Shown here: piece after piece, positions 25,633 to 33,696 of the stretch
Layout: every line of letters begins with the position of its first letter
Position numbering within the stretch: the stretch's first letter is position 1
Assembly (NCBI GenBank): GCA_964632355.1
Contig: CAZWBW010000007.1
Span: forward strand, 1-52,370
DNA length: 52,370 bases
Origin: JALOAP01 sp964632355
Lineage (GTDB): Bacteria; Chloroflexota; Dehalococcoidia; Tepidiformales; Tepidiformaceae
Direction: 5' to 3'
Program-made: the position numbers and the translations under genes
The notes under the pieces: model-generated
Databases searched by the model: none
Seen by the model: the letters and a program-made list of their open reading frames with translations, nothing else
What the model was told of the DNA's origin: nothing

Positions 25633-26129
25633 TCGAGCTCTTCGCTATCGTCCGCCGCGACCGGCAGGGTCAGCGCGTTTACGCCGTAGCCGCTGGCCGC
25701 GAAAACGCGCACTTCCATGTCGAGCCGCGCCGTTTGCAGGAGGCTGTTCAGGTGCAGCGAAAGCCGCGCGGCCGTCGCCGCCGCCGACCTCGACCCCGCG
25801 CCCTGGAGCGCCACTCCGAGTGATGCGCGCCCCCAACGGCCGATTGCATCGACGGGCCGCAGCAGTGAGCCTGCCCGCGTGCCCAGCGCGTCGAGCACGT
25901 GACGTTCCAGCCGGCGAACGCCCCCGCGGTTCTCCCGCCCGCAGACGCGAACCAGCAGGAACGAAAGCGGCGCCCTTGGTGCAAGCTCGCCCATCTCTGC
26001 GAGACGGTCGAGCAGCTCATCGCGCTCAAGCAAAGGAAGCGCCGGTTCCTGCTCGATCGACGGCTCCAGCGCGAGCGTCCCCTGCCGGGGGAAAGGAACT
26101 ACGTTGCCGGGAAATGTCGTGGTAGCCAT
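25629..26129 (-). CDS. Small protein with a degenerate GGDEF-like domain
   Basis: About 166 residues from ATG at 26129; an ATG eight codons earlier is possible and no clear Shine-Dalgarno sequence decides between them. After a Pro-rich N-terminus, the segment ERDELLDRLAEMGELAPRAPLSFLLVRVCG, then AIGRWGRASLGVALQGAG and AAATAARLSLHLNSLL, follows the order of a GGDEF domain, but the GG(D/E)EF signature is replaced by GRASL and the metal-binding Asp is absent. It should therefore be catalytically inactive and might bind a nucleotide or a partner. It overlaps the convergent ArgA-like gene by four bases. Assignment to the fold is tentative. Confidence 0.55.
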   Translation of the reverse strand: MATTTFPGNVVPFPRQGTLALEPSIEQEPALPLLERDELLDRLAEMGELAPRAPLSFLLVRVCGRENRGGVRRLERHVLDALGTRAGSLLRPVDAIGRWGRASLGVALQGAGSRSAAATAARLSLHLNSLLQTARLDMEVRVFAASGYGVNALTLPVAADDSEELD

Positions 26130-26221
26130 GCGTGTGTCGTGTCCGGCAATCATTCTGCGGGACAAACGGCACACCGAAGACCGGTGGCTCCCCGATATAG
26201 GCAGGTCACATACCCCGAGAC

Positions 26222-26962
26222 CTACTGGTCGATACCCGAAGGCGCGGGCGCCTGCGAATTCTTGCGCTTCTGGTTCCGCTGTCGCCGCCAGAAGAACGCG
26301 GCGCTGACCGCGATCCCGAATACCCAGAAGCCGCCGAGCGCAATCGTGATTCGGATATCCCGTCCGAGCCCGTCGCCGGCCGCCACGCCGATAAACGTCG
26401 GGAAGAGCATCCCGGCGAGGCTGTACAGGAAGAACGGCCAGAACCGGATCGACGTCATCCCCGCGAGGAAGCTGATCCAGTCGAAGTTCACAACCGGCAG
26501 CATGCGCGCCCAAAACACCACCCGGCCGCCGAACGTATCGACCAGGTCGTCGAGTCGCGCCGCCGCCTTCCGCCCGATGAGCCGCGGAAGATGCCGCCGC
26601 CCAAGAATGCGGCTCACATAAAACGCCGCGACCGAACCAAGCATCAACCCGACGAGCGAGTACGCCGTCCCCAGGATCGTTCCCCAAGCGAGCCCGGCGG
26701 CCATGAAGATCGGTACGTTCGGCACAGGTGCAAACAGCACTGAGAGCGCCATCACCAGGATGAACACCACCGGCCCCCAGGCGCCCCGTGCCTCCACCCA
26801 CTCCCGGAACGGATCGGCGTCGAATTCGGTGGGCAGGTCGAACAGGGCGGTAGCCGCCAGGTATGCGCCGGCCAGCGCCAGGAACGCCACCACCAGCGAA
26901 GCGACTACCCGCTTTCGCAGCAGCAGCGGCGTCTCCTCCCCCGCGTAGACGAACTGGTCCAT
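26222..26962 (-). CDS. TVP38/TMEM64 (VTT/DedA-like) membrane protein
   Basis: About 246 residues from ATG at 26962; a GTG at 27025 overlapping the hydrolase gene is possible, and neither has a good ribosome site. Six or so hydrophobic segments surround the VTT core: FAPVPNVPIFMAAGLAWGTILG, MLGSVAAFYVSRILGRR and ARMLPVVNFDWISFLAG. The Pro-rich reentrant loop PVPNVP and the Arg in the second motif are family hallmarks. Relatives are lipid scramblases or undecaprenyl phosphate and phosphatidylethanolamine transporters, so lipid translocation is plausible. The C-terminus is basic and cytoplasmic (RRQRNQKRKN). It lies just after the alpha/beta-hydrolase gene on the same strand. Confidence 0.83.
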   Translation of the reverse strand: MDQFVYAGEETPLLLRKRVVASLVVAFLALAGAYLAATALFDLPTEFDADPFREWVEARGAWGPVVFILVMALSVLFAPVPNVPIFMAAGLAWGTILGTAYSLVGLMLGSVAAFYVSRILGRRHLPRLIGRKAAARLDDLVDTFGGRVVFWARMLPVVNFDWISFLAGMTSIRFWPFFLYSLAGMLFPTFIGVAAGDGLGRDIRITIALGGFWVFGIAVSAAFFWRRQRNQKRKNSQAPAPSGIDQ

Positions 26963-26999
26963 CGAGGGAAGCGCAAAACGCTCACGGGGAGGAATCTGT

Positions 27000-27887
27000 T
27001 CAGGCCGGGACACGTTGCTCCACACGGCGGAGGTGCTCTTCGATGAAGCGGTTCACCGCTTCCGGCTCCTCCTGCTGGACCCAGTGTGACGTATTCGGGA
27101 GGTAATGGACCGCTAGGTCGTGCACGTATTCGTCCGTGCCGTACGTGAGTTCTTTCCCAAGCGCGATGTCATCCTCGCCCCAGATCATGATCGTCGGCGT
27201 CATGATCAGCGGCACCGGGTCTGGCAGGCGCATGCCGCGGCCGCGGAACGCCGCACGGTACCAGTTGATCCCGCCACCCAGTCCCTGTCGTCGCCACGAT
27301 TCGAGCATCTGCTTCACGTCGTCGCGGGTGAAGGTGCCGGGACGGGTGTCGCGAATGATCATGCGCGCCAGCCGGTGGTACCCCTGTGCCGCCAGTGCTT
27401 TCTCCGGCAGCCACGGGATCTGGAAGAAGAGCACGTACCAGCTCCGCAGCATCTGCCTCGGGTTTCGGCGAATCTCCTTCGCGAACACCGCCGGGTGTGG
27501 CACGTTGCAGATGGTCAGCGACTTCAGCGCTTCCGGGTGGTTGATCGCGAGCAGCCATGCGATGAGTGCGCCCCAGTCGTGCGCCACCAGGTGCACCCGT
27601 TCCACTCCAAGGTGCTGAATCAGCTCCAGAACGTCGGCCTGCAGCGTCGTCGTGTCATATGGCCCGACGCCTTCCGTTTCGTTGTAGCCGCGCTGGTCCG
27701 GCGCCACCACCCGGTACCGGTCCGCGAAGTGCGCAATCTGGTGGCGCCACGAATACCAGCTCTCCGGGAAGCCGTGCAGGAACAGGATGATGTCGTCGCC
27801 CTGCCCGGCCTCGACATAATGCATGCGGATGCCGTTGATGTCCGCGTATTCGTGCTTCAGATCGTCAGGAAGAGTAACGGGCGGCAT
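27000..27887 (-). CDS. Alpha/beta hydrolase, epoxide-hydrolase-like
   Basis: 295 residues; ATG at 27887 after AGGTGAT. FLHGFPESWYSWRHQI carries the oxyanion HGFP motif, APDQRGYNETEG follows, and VHLVAHDWGALIAW provides Asp104 as nucleophile; the HDWG motif with Asp points to epoxide hydrolases or haloalkane dehalogenases rather than esterases. TIMIWGEDDIAL gives the acid and NTSHWVQQEEPEAVN the catalytic His. The cap region contains Tyr residues, as in epoxide hydrolases that activate the ring oxygen. The likely reaction is hydrolysis of a small epoxide. It follows the cdsA cluster by about 110 bases and probably has its own promoter. Confidence 0.85.
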   Translation of the reverse strand: MPPVTLPDDLKHEYADINGIRMHYVEAGQGDDIILFLHGFPESWYSWRHQIAHFADRYRVVAPDQRGYNETEGVGPYDTTTLQADVLELIQHLGVERVHLVAHDWGALIAWLLAINHPEALKSLTICNVPHPAVFAKEIRRNPRQMLRSWYVLFFQIPWLPEKALAAQGYHRLARMIIRDTRPGTFTRDDVKQMLESWRRQGLGGGINWYRAAFRGRGMRLPDPVPLIMTPTIMIWGEDDIALGKELTYGTDEYVHDLAVHYLPNTSHWVQQEEPEAVNRFIEEHLRRVEQRVPA

Positions 27888-28000
27888 CGGATCACCTCGG
27901 TCTGGCAGGCAATCAGCCTAGCAGAGGGCGCCGGGCTTCAGGAACATACGTGCGGCCCCCGCGCTCACGGCAGCATCGCGACCTTCGTGTCACACCCGCT

Positions 28001-28876
28001 CTAGAACACGCGTACCTGCAGGAACACCCAGAGCAGCGGGAATACGAACAGCACCGAATCGAGCCGATCGAGGAAGCCGCCGTGGCCCGGCAGCAGCCCG
28101 GACGCATCCTTCACGCCCATCCGCCGTTTAATCCAGCTCTCCACCAGGTCGCCGATCATCGCGGCTACCGGCATCGCGAACGCGAAGTGCGAGAACGTCA
28201 TCCAATCCACGCCGGTCTCGAACAGCGCATTCAGCGCGAACGCCACCGCGACGCCCGCCACGTACCCGCCGGCCGCACCCTCCCACGTCTTCTTCGGGCT
28301 GATGCGCGGCGCCATCTTGTGCCGCCCGAATAGGCGCCCGATGGCGTACGCGCCCGTGTCCACCGCGAACGTCGAGAGGATCCCGAGGAACACCCACTTA
28401 CGCCCGTCTTCGACGTCCCGTGTGAGCACCAGCGTCGACATCAGCACGCCGACGTAGAGCAGGTTCCACGCCTGCACCCGGTACGGCTTCCGCGGACCGA
28501 ACATGTTCGTGGGGCTGTACCCCGCGATCGCCAGCAGCGCCGCCAGCAGGAGCCCCGCGACCGGGAACCGGTCGTCCCAGTGCGTCCCGGCGACCACGAT
28601 GCCCGCGACGCCAAACACCGGCGCCTGCGGCATGACCGCCCGGATCGGGAGCGACGGGATGAGCCACCCGTGGGTGAACTCGGCCGCGGCAAGTACCGCG
28701 ATCACGCCGGCAACGATGGCGTAGAAGGGCCCGCCGATCCAGATGACGATGCACAGGAGCGGGATACCCACCGCGGCGGTAATCAGCCGCAGTTGCAGGT
28801 TCGAAAGCCCCCCCGCTCCGAGGCCGCCAGGTCCCGCGGCCAGTTCCGGCTCTGGCAGATGTGATTGCGAACTCAA
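28001..28876 (-). CDS. cdsA: Phosphatidate cytidylyltransferase
   Basis: 291 residues from a TTG at 28876, two bases after the uppS stop; the frame is open further but would run deep into uppS. Eight or so hydrophobic helices precede the CDS signature GDLVESWIKRRMGVKDASG and LLPGHGGFLDRLDS, with the metal-binding Asp residues. The enzyme joins CTP and phosphatidic acid to give CDP-diacylglycerol, the precursor of membrane phospholipids. The rpsB-tsf-pyrH-frr-uppS-cdsA order is widely conserved. The usual dxr and rseP genes that follow cdsA are missing here; an epoxide-hydrolase-like gene comes instead. Confidence 0.94.
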   Translation of the reverse strand: MSSQSHLPEPELAAGPGGLGAGGLSNLQLRLITAAVGIPLLCIVIWIGGPFYAIVAGVIAVLAAAEFTHGWLIPSLPIRAVMPQAPVFGVAGIVVAGTHWDDRFPVAGLLLAALLAIAGYSPTNMFGPRKPYRVQAWNLLYVGVLMSTLVLTRDVEDGRKWVFLGILSTFAVDTGAYAIGRLFGRHKMAPRISPKKTWEGAAGGYVAGVAVAFALNALFETGVDWMTFSHFAFAMPVAAMIGDLVESWIKRRMGVKDASGLLPGHGGFLDRLDSVLFVFPLLWVFLQVRVF

Positions 28877-28877
28877 C

Positions 28878-29681
28878 CTAGCGCAGGGCCTCGATGTCTT
28901 CGGGCAACAGCCCGCCGAACTTTCGCTTCCGGCGGCCATACTCCGCAAGCGCGATGTCGATGTCTTCGCGCCCGAAGTCCGGCCAGTACGTGTCGGTGAA
29001 ATAGAACTCCGCGTATGCGCACTGCCACAGCAGGAAGTTCGAGATGCGTTGCTCGCCGGCCGTGCGGATCATCAGGTCCGGGTCGGGCGCGCCCTTCGTG
29101 TACAGCCGCTCCGAGATCGTCGCTTCGGTGATCTGGTCCGCGGGGATGCCTTCCCGGACGATTTCGCGCACCGCCATCACAATGTCGTCCCGCCCGCCGT
29201 AGCTGAAGCAGATGTTCAGCGTCATGCCGGTGTTGTTGCGGGTCCGTTCGATGGCGTCGGCCACCTGTTTCTGGAGCCACTCGGGCAGCGTTTCGATATG
29301 CCCCAGCAGCTGCAGCCGGATGTTGTTCCGGTGCAGGTTGTCCAGCTCCCGCTTCAGGAAGTAGCGCAGAAGCCGGATGAGCGCCCGCACCTCGGGCTGC
29401 GGACGGCTCCAGTTCTCGGTGCTGAACGCGTAGAGCGTGAGGTACTGGATCCCATGGTCGGCGAACCGTTCGATGACGCGCCGGATGTTTTCGACGCCTG
29501 CGCGATGGCCGGCCGCCCGGCGGAGGCCGCGCTCCGTTGCCCACCGCCCGTTGCCGTCCATGATGATGGCGACGTGCCGCGGGACACGGCCTCCCGATAT
29601 GGGCGAGATGAGGTCCCCAAGCGCTGCCTGGTGGTTCGACGGCTGTGCCGCCTGGGTGCCCGTGCCGGGCTCAGACCTCAA
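28878..29681 (-). CDS. uppS: Isoprenyl transferase (undecaprenyl diphosphate synthase)
   Basis: 267 residues from a TTG at 29681 that follows AAGGAGG by nine bases inside the end of frr. The cis-prenyltransferase motifs are complete: HVAIIMDGNGRWATERG with the catalytic Asp, YLTLYAFSTENWSRP, NICFSYGGRDDI, and PDPDLMIRTAGEQRISNFL with LLWQCAYAEFYF. It condenses isopentenyl diphosphate onto farnesyl diphosphate to make the lipid carrier for cell-wall synthesis. It overlaps frr by 11 bases and is followed at once by cdsA, so these genes are translated in step. The first 30 residues are a variable extension. Confidence 0.95.
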   Translation of the reverse strand: MRSEPGTGTQAAQPSNHQAALGDLISPISGGRVPRHVAIIMDGNGRWATERGLRRAAGHRAGVENIRRVIERFADHGIQYLTLYAFSTENWSRPQPEVRALIRLLRYFLKRELDNLHRNNIRLQLLGHIETLPEWLQKQVADAIERTRNNTGMTLNICFSYGGRDDIVMAVREIVREGIPADQITEATISERLYTKGAPDPDLMIRTAGEQRISNFLLWQCAYAEFYFTDTYWPDFGREDIDIALAEYGRRKRKFGGLLPEDIEALR

Positions 29682-30234
29682 GGAGCTCGGCCTCCTTTTT
29701 CTTGGCCTCTGAATCTATTACGGCGATGTGGCGGTCTGTGATCTTTTGCAGCTCTTCTTCGTGCCGCTTCAAGTCGTCCTGCCCGAAGCTGCCGTCCTTC
29801 TCCGCCTTGCGCAGTTCGTCGTTCGCGTGGCGGCGAACATTCCGAACGGCTACGCGCGCCTCCTCGGCTTTCGCATGCACCAGCTTCACCATCTCCTTCC
29901 GGCGCTGCTCCGTGAGCGGCGGGATGGGAAGGCGGATGGTCTGGCCATCGATGTTCGGGTTGAGCCCCAGCTCCGACGACTGGATCGCCTTCGCGATGGC
30001 GTTCACTGCCCCCCGGTCCCAGACCTGGATGGTGAGCAGCCGTGCTTCCGGCGCATTGATGGAGCCGAGCTGCTTCAGCGGAGTGATCGCGCCGTAGTAG
30101 TCGACCGGAAGTGATTCGATCAGGCTCGGATGCGCGCGGCCCGTGCGCACCCCCGTCAGTTCTCGGCGCAATGCCGCCACCGCGCCGTCCATCTTCTCGT
30201 CTGCAGTAAGGAGGATTTCCTCCGGATCGGCCAT
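29671..30234 (-). CDS. frr: Ribosome recycling factor
   Basis: 187 residues, the standard length, starting at ATG after GGGAGG. The three-helix-bundle motifs are clear: TADEKMDGAVAALRRELTGV, VDYYGAITPLKQLGSI in the second domain, and IRLPIPPLTEQRRKEMVKL. With EF-G it splits the ribosome after termination. It sits between pyrH and uppS in the conserved order. Confidence 0.97.
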   Translation of the reverse strand: MADPEEILLTADEKMDGAVAALRRELTGVRTGRAHPSLIESLPVDYYGAITPLKQLGSINAPEARLLTIQVWDRGAVNAIAKAIQSSELGLNPNIDGQTIRLPIPPLTEQRRKEMVKLVHAKAEEARVAVRNVRRHANDELRKAEKDGSFGQDDLKRHEEELQKITDRHIAVIDSEAKKKEAELLEV

Positions 30235-30258
30235 GACGTCCTCCCTTTGGAAAAGAGT

Positions 30259-31005
30259 CTACAGCGTCCCCGCTCCGTCGGCGCTGGCTTCCGCCGTGAC
30301 CATCGTTCCGATCGGCTCGCCGCGCAGCGCCCGGTACACGCTGTCCGGCGCCGCAACATCGAACACTACGATCGGCAGGTGGTTCTCCATGCACAGGCTG
30401 AGCGCTGTGCTGTCCATCACCTGGAGCCGCCGCTGAATCGCTTCGAGGTGTGTCAGCTGGTCGAAGCGCCGCGCGTCCGGGTTCTTCGCCGGGTCCGAAT
30501 CGTACACCCCGTCGACCCCGTTCTTCGCCATCAGCAGCACCTCGCAATCCGTTTCAATCGCCCGGAGCGCGGCGGCCGTGTCGGTGGTCATGAACGGGTT
30601 GCCCGTCCCGGCCGCAAAAATAACGACCCGCCCCTTTTCCAGGTGGCGGATCGCCCGGCGCCGAATGTACGGTTCGGCCACCGACGAGATGGTGAGCGCC
30701 GTCTGTGTGCGAACCACCATCCCGAGCTTCTCCAGTGCGTCCTGTAGCGCCAGCGCATTCATCACCGTCGCCAGCATGCCTGCGTAATCGGCCGTGGCGC
30801 GGTCCATGCCGGTTTCCGCGACCGTGGCGCCGCGCCAGAAGTTGCCGCCGCCAACGACGACGGCAACTTCCGTCCCTTCTTCCACAGCCCGCGCCATCTG
30901 GCGCGCCAGGTTATTGACGGTGACCGCTTCGATACCGAACGAGCGCGAGCCCATCAGCGCTTCGCCGCTGAGCTTCACCAGCGCTCGACGGTAGGGAGTG
31001 CCCAC
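30259..31005 (-). CDS. pyrH: UMP kinase
   Basis: 248 residues; GTG start with GAGGAC upstream. Amino acid kinase fold: ALVKLSGEALMG (phosphate loop and Lys), VVVGGGNFWRGATVA, DYAGMLATVMNALALQDALE and GVYDSDPAKNPDARRFDQLT, all typical of bacterial UMP kinase. It phosphorylates UMP to UDP and is usually controlled by GTP and UTP. It lies between tsf and frr, with short spacers. Confidence 0.97.
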   Translation of the reverse strand: MGTPYRRALVKLSGEALMGSRSFGIEAVTVNNLARQMARAVEEGTEVAVVVGGGNFWRGATVAETGMDRATADYAGMLATVMNALALQDALEKLGMVVRTQTALTISSVAEPYIRRRAIRHLEKGRVVIFAAGTGNPFMTTDTAAALRAIETDCEVLLMAKNGVDGVYDSDPAKNPDARRFDQLTHLEAIQRRLQVMDSTALSLCMENHLPIVVFDVAAPDSVYRALRGEPIGTMVTAEASADGAGTL

Positions 31006-31017
31006 CTCGGTGTCCTC

Positions 31018-31524
31018 TTAGCGGCCGAGTTCGTACCGGACGAAGCGCCGAATGCGGATGTTCTCACCCGTCTTCGCCACGACTTCCCGGACCAGGTCGC
31101 CGATCGTTCGGCTCGCGTCGCGAATGAACGGCTGTTCCATCAGCACCACTTCGCTGTCCGGCCCTTCGATCTCCGGCGTCCGGTCTTCCTTCGAAACCAC
31201 GAGCGGGTTCATCGCCGCAATTTGCATCGCGATCTCCCGCGCGAGCGACCGGAAGTCGTCCGTATTCGCAACGAAGTCGGTTTCGCAGTTCAGTTCCACG
31301 AGCACGCCAATGCGGCCGCCCGCGTGGATGTACGACTCGACGACGCCCTGGCTCGTTTCGCGCTCGGCCCGCTTTGCCGCCGCCAGGATGCCCTTCTCGC
31401 GGATGATTTCCCGCGCCTTCGCCATGTCGCCGTTGGCCTCTTCGAGCGCGCGCTTGGCGTCCATAACGCCCGCGCCCGTGGCCTCGCGAAGCTCCTTGAT
31501 AAGGCTGGTGGTGATTTCCGCCAC
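31018..31524 (-). CDS. tsf: Elongation factor Ts (short form)
   Basis: 168 residues; GTG start with CAGGAG, which forms the last codons of rpsB. The N-terminal UBA-like domain IKELREATGAGVMDAKRALEE and the core LVELNCETDFVANTDDFR with the TDFV nucleotide-exchange motif are intact. EF-Ts of many bacteria is about 200-290 residues; this protein lacks the second core subdomain, as in short forms known from Thermus and relatives. It exchanges GDP for GTP on EF-Tu. It is 7 bases from the rpsB stop. Confidence 0.95.
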   Translation of the reverse strand: MAEITTSLIKELREATGAGVMDAKRALEEANGDMAKAREIIREKGILAAAKRAERETSQGVVESYIHAGGRIGVLVELNCETDFVANTDDFRSLAREIAMQIAAMNPLVVSKEDRTPEIEGPDSEVVLMEQPFIRDASRTIGDLVREVVAKTGENIRIRRFVRYELGR

Positions 31525-31531
31525 TGCTCGG

Positions 31532-32416
31532 TTACTCCTGGGGTGCTGGGTTGGTGCCGGCCTCGGCAGCGGCCTGCTGCTCCGTCGAAATCCGCGTCAC
31601 CGATGTCTCGCCGCCGCCCGACTGCTCCTCTTCCGGCGACGCGCTAAAGCTGCCGCTCTCCACACCCGCTTCGGCCTCCGCCGCCCGGGCGAGTTCGTCC
31701 GCATGCACGCCCGCGCCAACGCCCGATTCGCGCGCCGCCCGCCCTTCGAGCGCCGCGTCGGCAATCTTGCCGAGGATCAGCTTGATCGCCCGGATGGCGT
31801 CGTCGTTGCTCGGGATCGGATACGCGATCGGGTCCGGGTCGCAGTTCGTGTCGACCAGCGAAACGATCGGGATGTTCAGCCGCTCACACTCGGCGACCGC
31901 AATGGCTTCCTTCACGGTGTCGATGATGAACACAGCCGCCGGCAGGCGGTCCATGTACTTGATGCCGCCGAAGTAGCGGTTCAGCCGCTCGATCTCGTTC
32001 TGGATATCGAGCTGTTCCTTCTTCGTCAGCCGGCTGAATTCGCCACGCTCGAGCGAAGCCTCGAGGTTTTGCAGATGCCGGATCCGGCTCTGGATCGTCC
32101 GGAAGTTCGTGAGCGTACCGCCAAGCCAGCGGTTGTTCACATAGGGCAGACCAGCGCGGGTCGCCTCCGCCTCCACCGTGTCCCGTGCCTGCTTCTTGGT
32201 GCCGATGATCAGCACCTCACCGCCGCTGGCAACCGTGTCCCGAACGAAGTTGATTGCCTCGTCGAGCCGCGTGACCGTCTGCTGCAGATCGATGATGTGA
32301 ATGCCGTTGCGCTCCGTGAAGATGAACTGCTTCATCTTCGGATTCCAACGGCGCGTCTGGTGGCCGAAATGAACACCGGCCTCCAGGAGCTGCTTCATGC
32401 TGACGGGCGTAACCAG
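31532..32416 (-). CDS. rpsB: Ribosomal protein S2 (probable CTG start)
   Basis: About 294 residues. The S2 signature begins MKQLLEAGVHFGHQTRRWNP, with GTKKQARDTVEAEA and YVNRRWLGGTLTNF following, and the 60-residue tail is acidic and low in complexity. The only good Shine-Dalgarno sequence (GGAGG, 32422-32426) is five bases before a CTG at 32416, which would give the N-terminus VTPVSMKQLLEAG after Met, close to what S2 normally has. The ATG at 32398 is 23 bases from that site, and a TTG at 32428 overlaps it. I therefore favour CTG. The gene heads the conserved rpsB-tsf-pyrH-frr-uppS-cdsA cluster. Confidence 0.9.
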   Translation of the reverse strand: MVTPVSMKQLLEAGVHFGHQTRRWNPKMKQFIFTERNGIHIIDLQQTVTRLDEAINFVRDTVASGGEVLIIGTKKQARDTVEAEATRAGLPYVNNRWLGGTLTNFRTIQSRIRHLQNLEASLERGEFSRLTKKEQLDIQNEIERLNRYFGGIKYMDRLPAAVFIIDTVKEAIAVAECERLNIPIVSLVDTNCDPDPIAYPIPSNDDAIRAIKLILGKIADAALEGRAARESGVGAGVHADELARAAEAEAGVESGSFSASPEEEQSGGGETSVTRISTEQQAAAEAGTNPAPQE

Positions 32417-32497
32417 TGGGTCCTCCAATACTGCGACGCATAGATTTGACTCACGCGGAGCCAGGCGCCGCCGAAACACACACAACACAGCAAGCTT

Positions 32498-32513
32498 AGC
32501 GGTACCCACCGCT
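32498..32513 (-). promoter_or_regulatory. Hairpin in the rpsB leader
   Basis: AGCGGT and ACCGCT (six pairs, four-base loop) about 80 bases before rpsB on the minus strand. S2 represses its own message through leader structure in other bacteria; whether this hairpin serves that purpose is only a possibility. Confidence 0.3.
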
Positions 32514-32640
32514 TGACGGAAGAAATCAAACCGCGTTCTCCGCCCCCGGCCCAGGCCCACGTCGTGCCGCCCTCGTTGCTCCCCGCAGGCCTTTTTCGAA
32601 CCTTCACGCGGAAGTCTACCATTTCTAGCCAGATCCTCTC

Positions 32641-32666
32641 TAAAATCTCACGGTCCGTTTGAGATT
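32641..32666 (+). promoter_or_regulatory. -10 box and operator-like inverted repeat before the aldo/keto reductase-heme operon
   Basis: TAAAAT (32641-32646) is a good -10 box, though no clear -35 is seen. It overlaps a perfect inverted repeat AATCTCA (32644-32650) and TGAGATT (32660-32666). The second arm runs into the ribosome site TTAGGAGG, so the repeat could act as an operator or as an RNA hairpin next to the start. Confidence 0.5.
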
Positions 32667-32677
32667 AGGAGGATTGA

Positions 32678-33688
32678 GTGGAATTTCGCGAACTTCGTGG
32701 CACCGGTCTCACTGTCTCCGTCGTCGGGTTCGGCGTCTGGACTGTCGGCACAACATGGTGGGGCGTCAGGGACCGCGCCGAGGGCATCAAGCTCCTGCAG
32801 CGCGCCTTCGACCTCGGCATCACCTTCTTCGATACCGGCGACACCTACGCCAACGGCGAAGCGGAGACCATCCTCGCCGAGGCGCTCGGCGACCGCCGCT
32901 CCGACATCGTGATCGGCACCAAGTTCGGGTACGACATCTACAACCACCCCGAACGCCCCGGCCAGCAGGAACGGCCGCACGACTGGTCGCCCGCCTACAT
33001 GCGCAAGGCGCTCGAACACTCGCTCAAGCGCCTCGGCACCGACTACATCGACTACTACCAGCTCCACAATCCGCGGCTCGATGCCATCGAACGTGACGAC
33101 CTGTGGGAAGAACTCGAGAAGGCGCGCCAGGAAGGGCTCATCCGTGCCTACGGCACCGCGCTCGGCCCTGCGTTCAACCTCCGGCAGGTCGATGAAGGCA
33201 TTGCCAGCATCCGGCTTCGCAAGGCGCCCCCGCAGATCATCTACAGCCTGCTCGAACAGGGCATCGGAAAGCCCATCTTCCCCGTCGCCCGCGAAGAGGG
33301 CGTCTCGGTCATCACCCGCGTGCCCCACGCCTCCGGCCTGCTCGAAGGCAACCTCACCGAGGACACGAACTTCGCCCCAGGCGATCACCGCAACTGGCGG
33401 CTCACCACGAACGAGCGCCGAAAGGCCTGGCTCGAAGACGGCCTGGAGAAGGTCAAACAGCTCGGCTTCCTCTGCGAAGGCCGCACGCTTGGCCAGGCCG
33501 CCATCCAGTTCATCCTCCACGAACCCTCCGTCGCCTCTGTCCTGCCGAACATCTACGACCTTGCTGGTCTCGAAGAGTACGCGCGCGTCGGCGAGGCCCG
33601 GCCCTTCACCGGCGAGGAGTACCGGCGAGTCCAGGAACTGCACGCCGCCAACTTCGGCCTCCCACTGCGCGAAGAGTCCATCGTCTAG
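32678..33688 (+). CDS. Aldo/keto reductase
   Basis: 336 residues from a GTG five bases after AGGAGG. The (beta/alpha)8 enzyme has its catalytic tetrad in order: FFDTGDTYANGEAE (Asp and Tyr), IGTKFGYD (Lys) and YYQLHNPR (His). It reduces an aldehyde or ketone with NADPH; the group resembles bacterial AKR proteins such as those related to YghZ/Tas. It is the first gene of the plus-strand run that continues with heme-synthesis genes, and only eight bases separate it from the HemQ-like gene. Whether it takes part in tetrapyrrole metabolism is unknown. Confidence 0.88.
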   Translation: MEFRELRGTGLTVSVVGFGVWTVGTTWWGVRDRAEGIKLLQRAFDLGITFFDTGDTYANGEAETILAEALGDRRSDIVIGTKFGYDIYNHPERPGQQERPHDWSPAYMRKALEHSLKRLGTDYIDYYQLHNPRLDAIERDDLWEELEKARQEGLIRAYGTALGPAFNLRQVDEGIASIRLRKAPPQIIYSLLEQGIGKPIFPVAREEGVSVITRVPHASGLLEGNLTEDTNFAPGDHRNWRLTTNERRKAWLEDGLEKVKQLGFLCEGRTLGQAAIQFILHEPSVASVLPNIYDLAGLEEYARVGEARPFTGEEYRRVQELHAANFGLPLREESIV

Positions 33689-33696
33689 GAGCAGAG

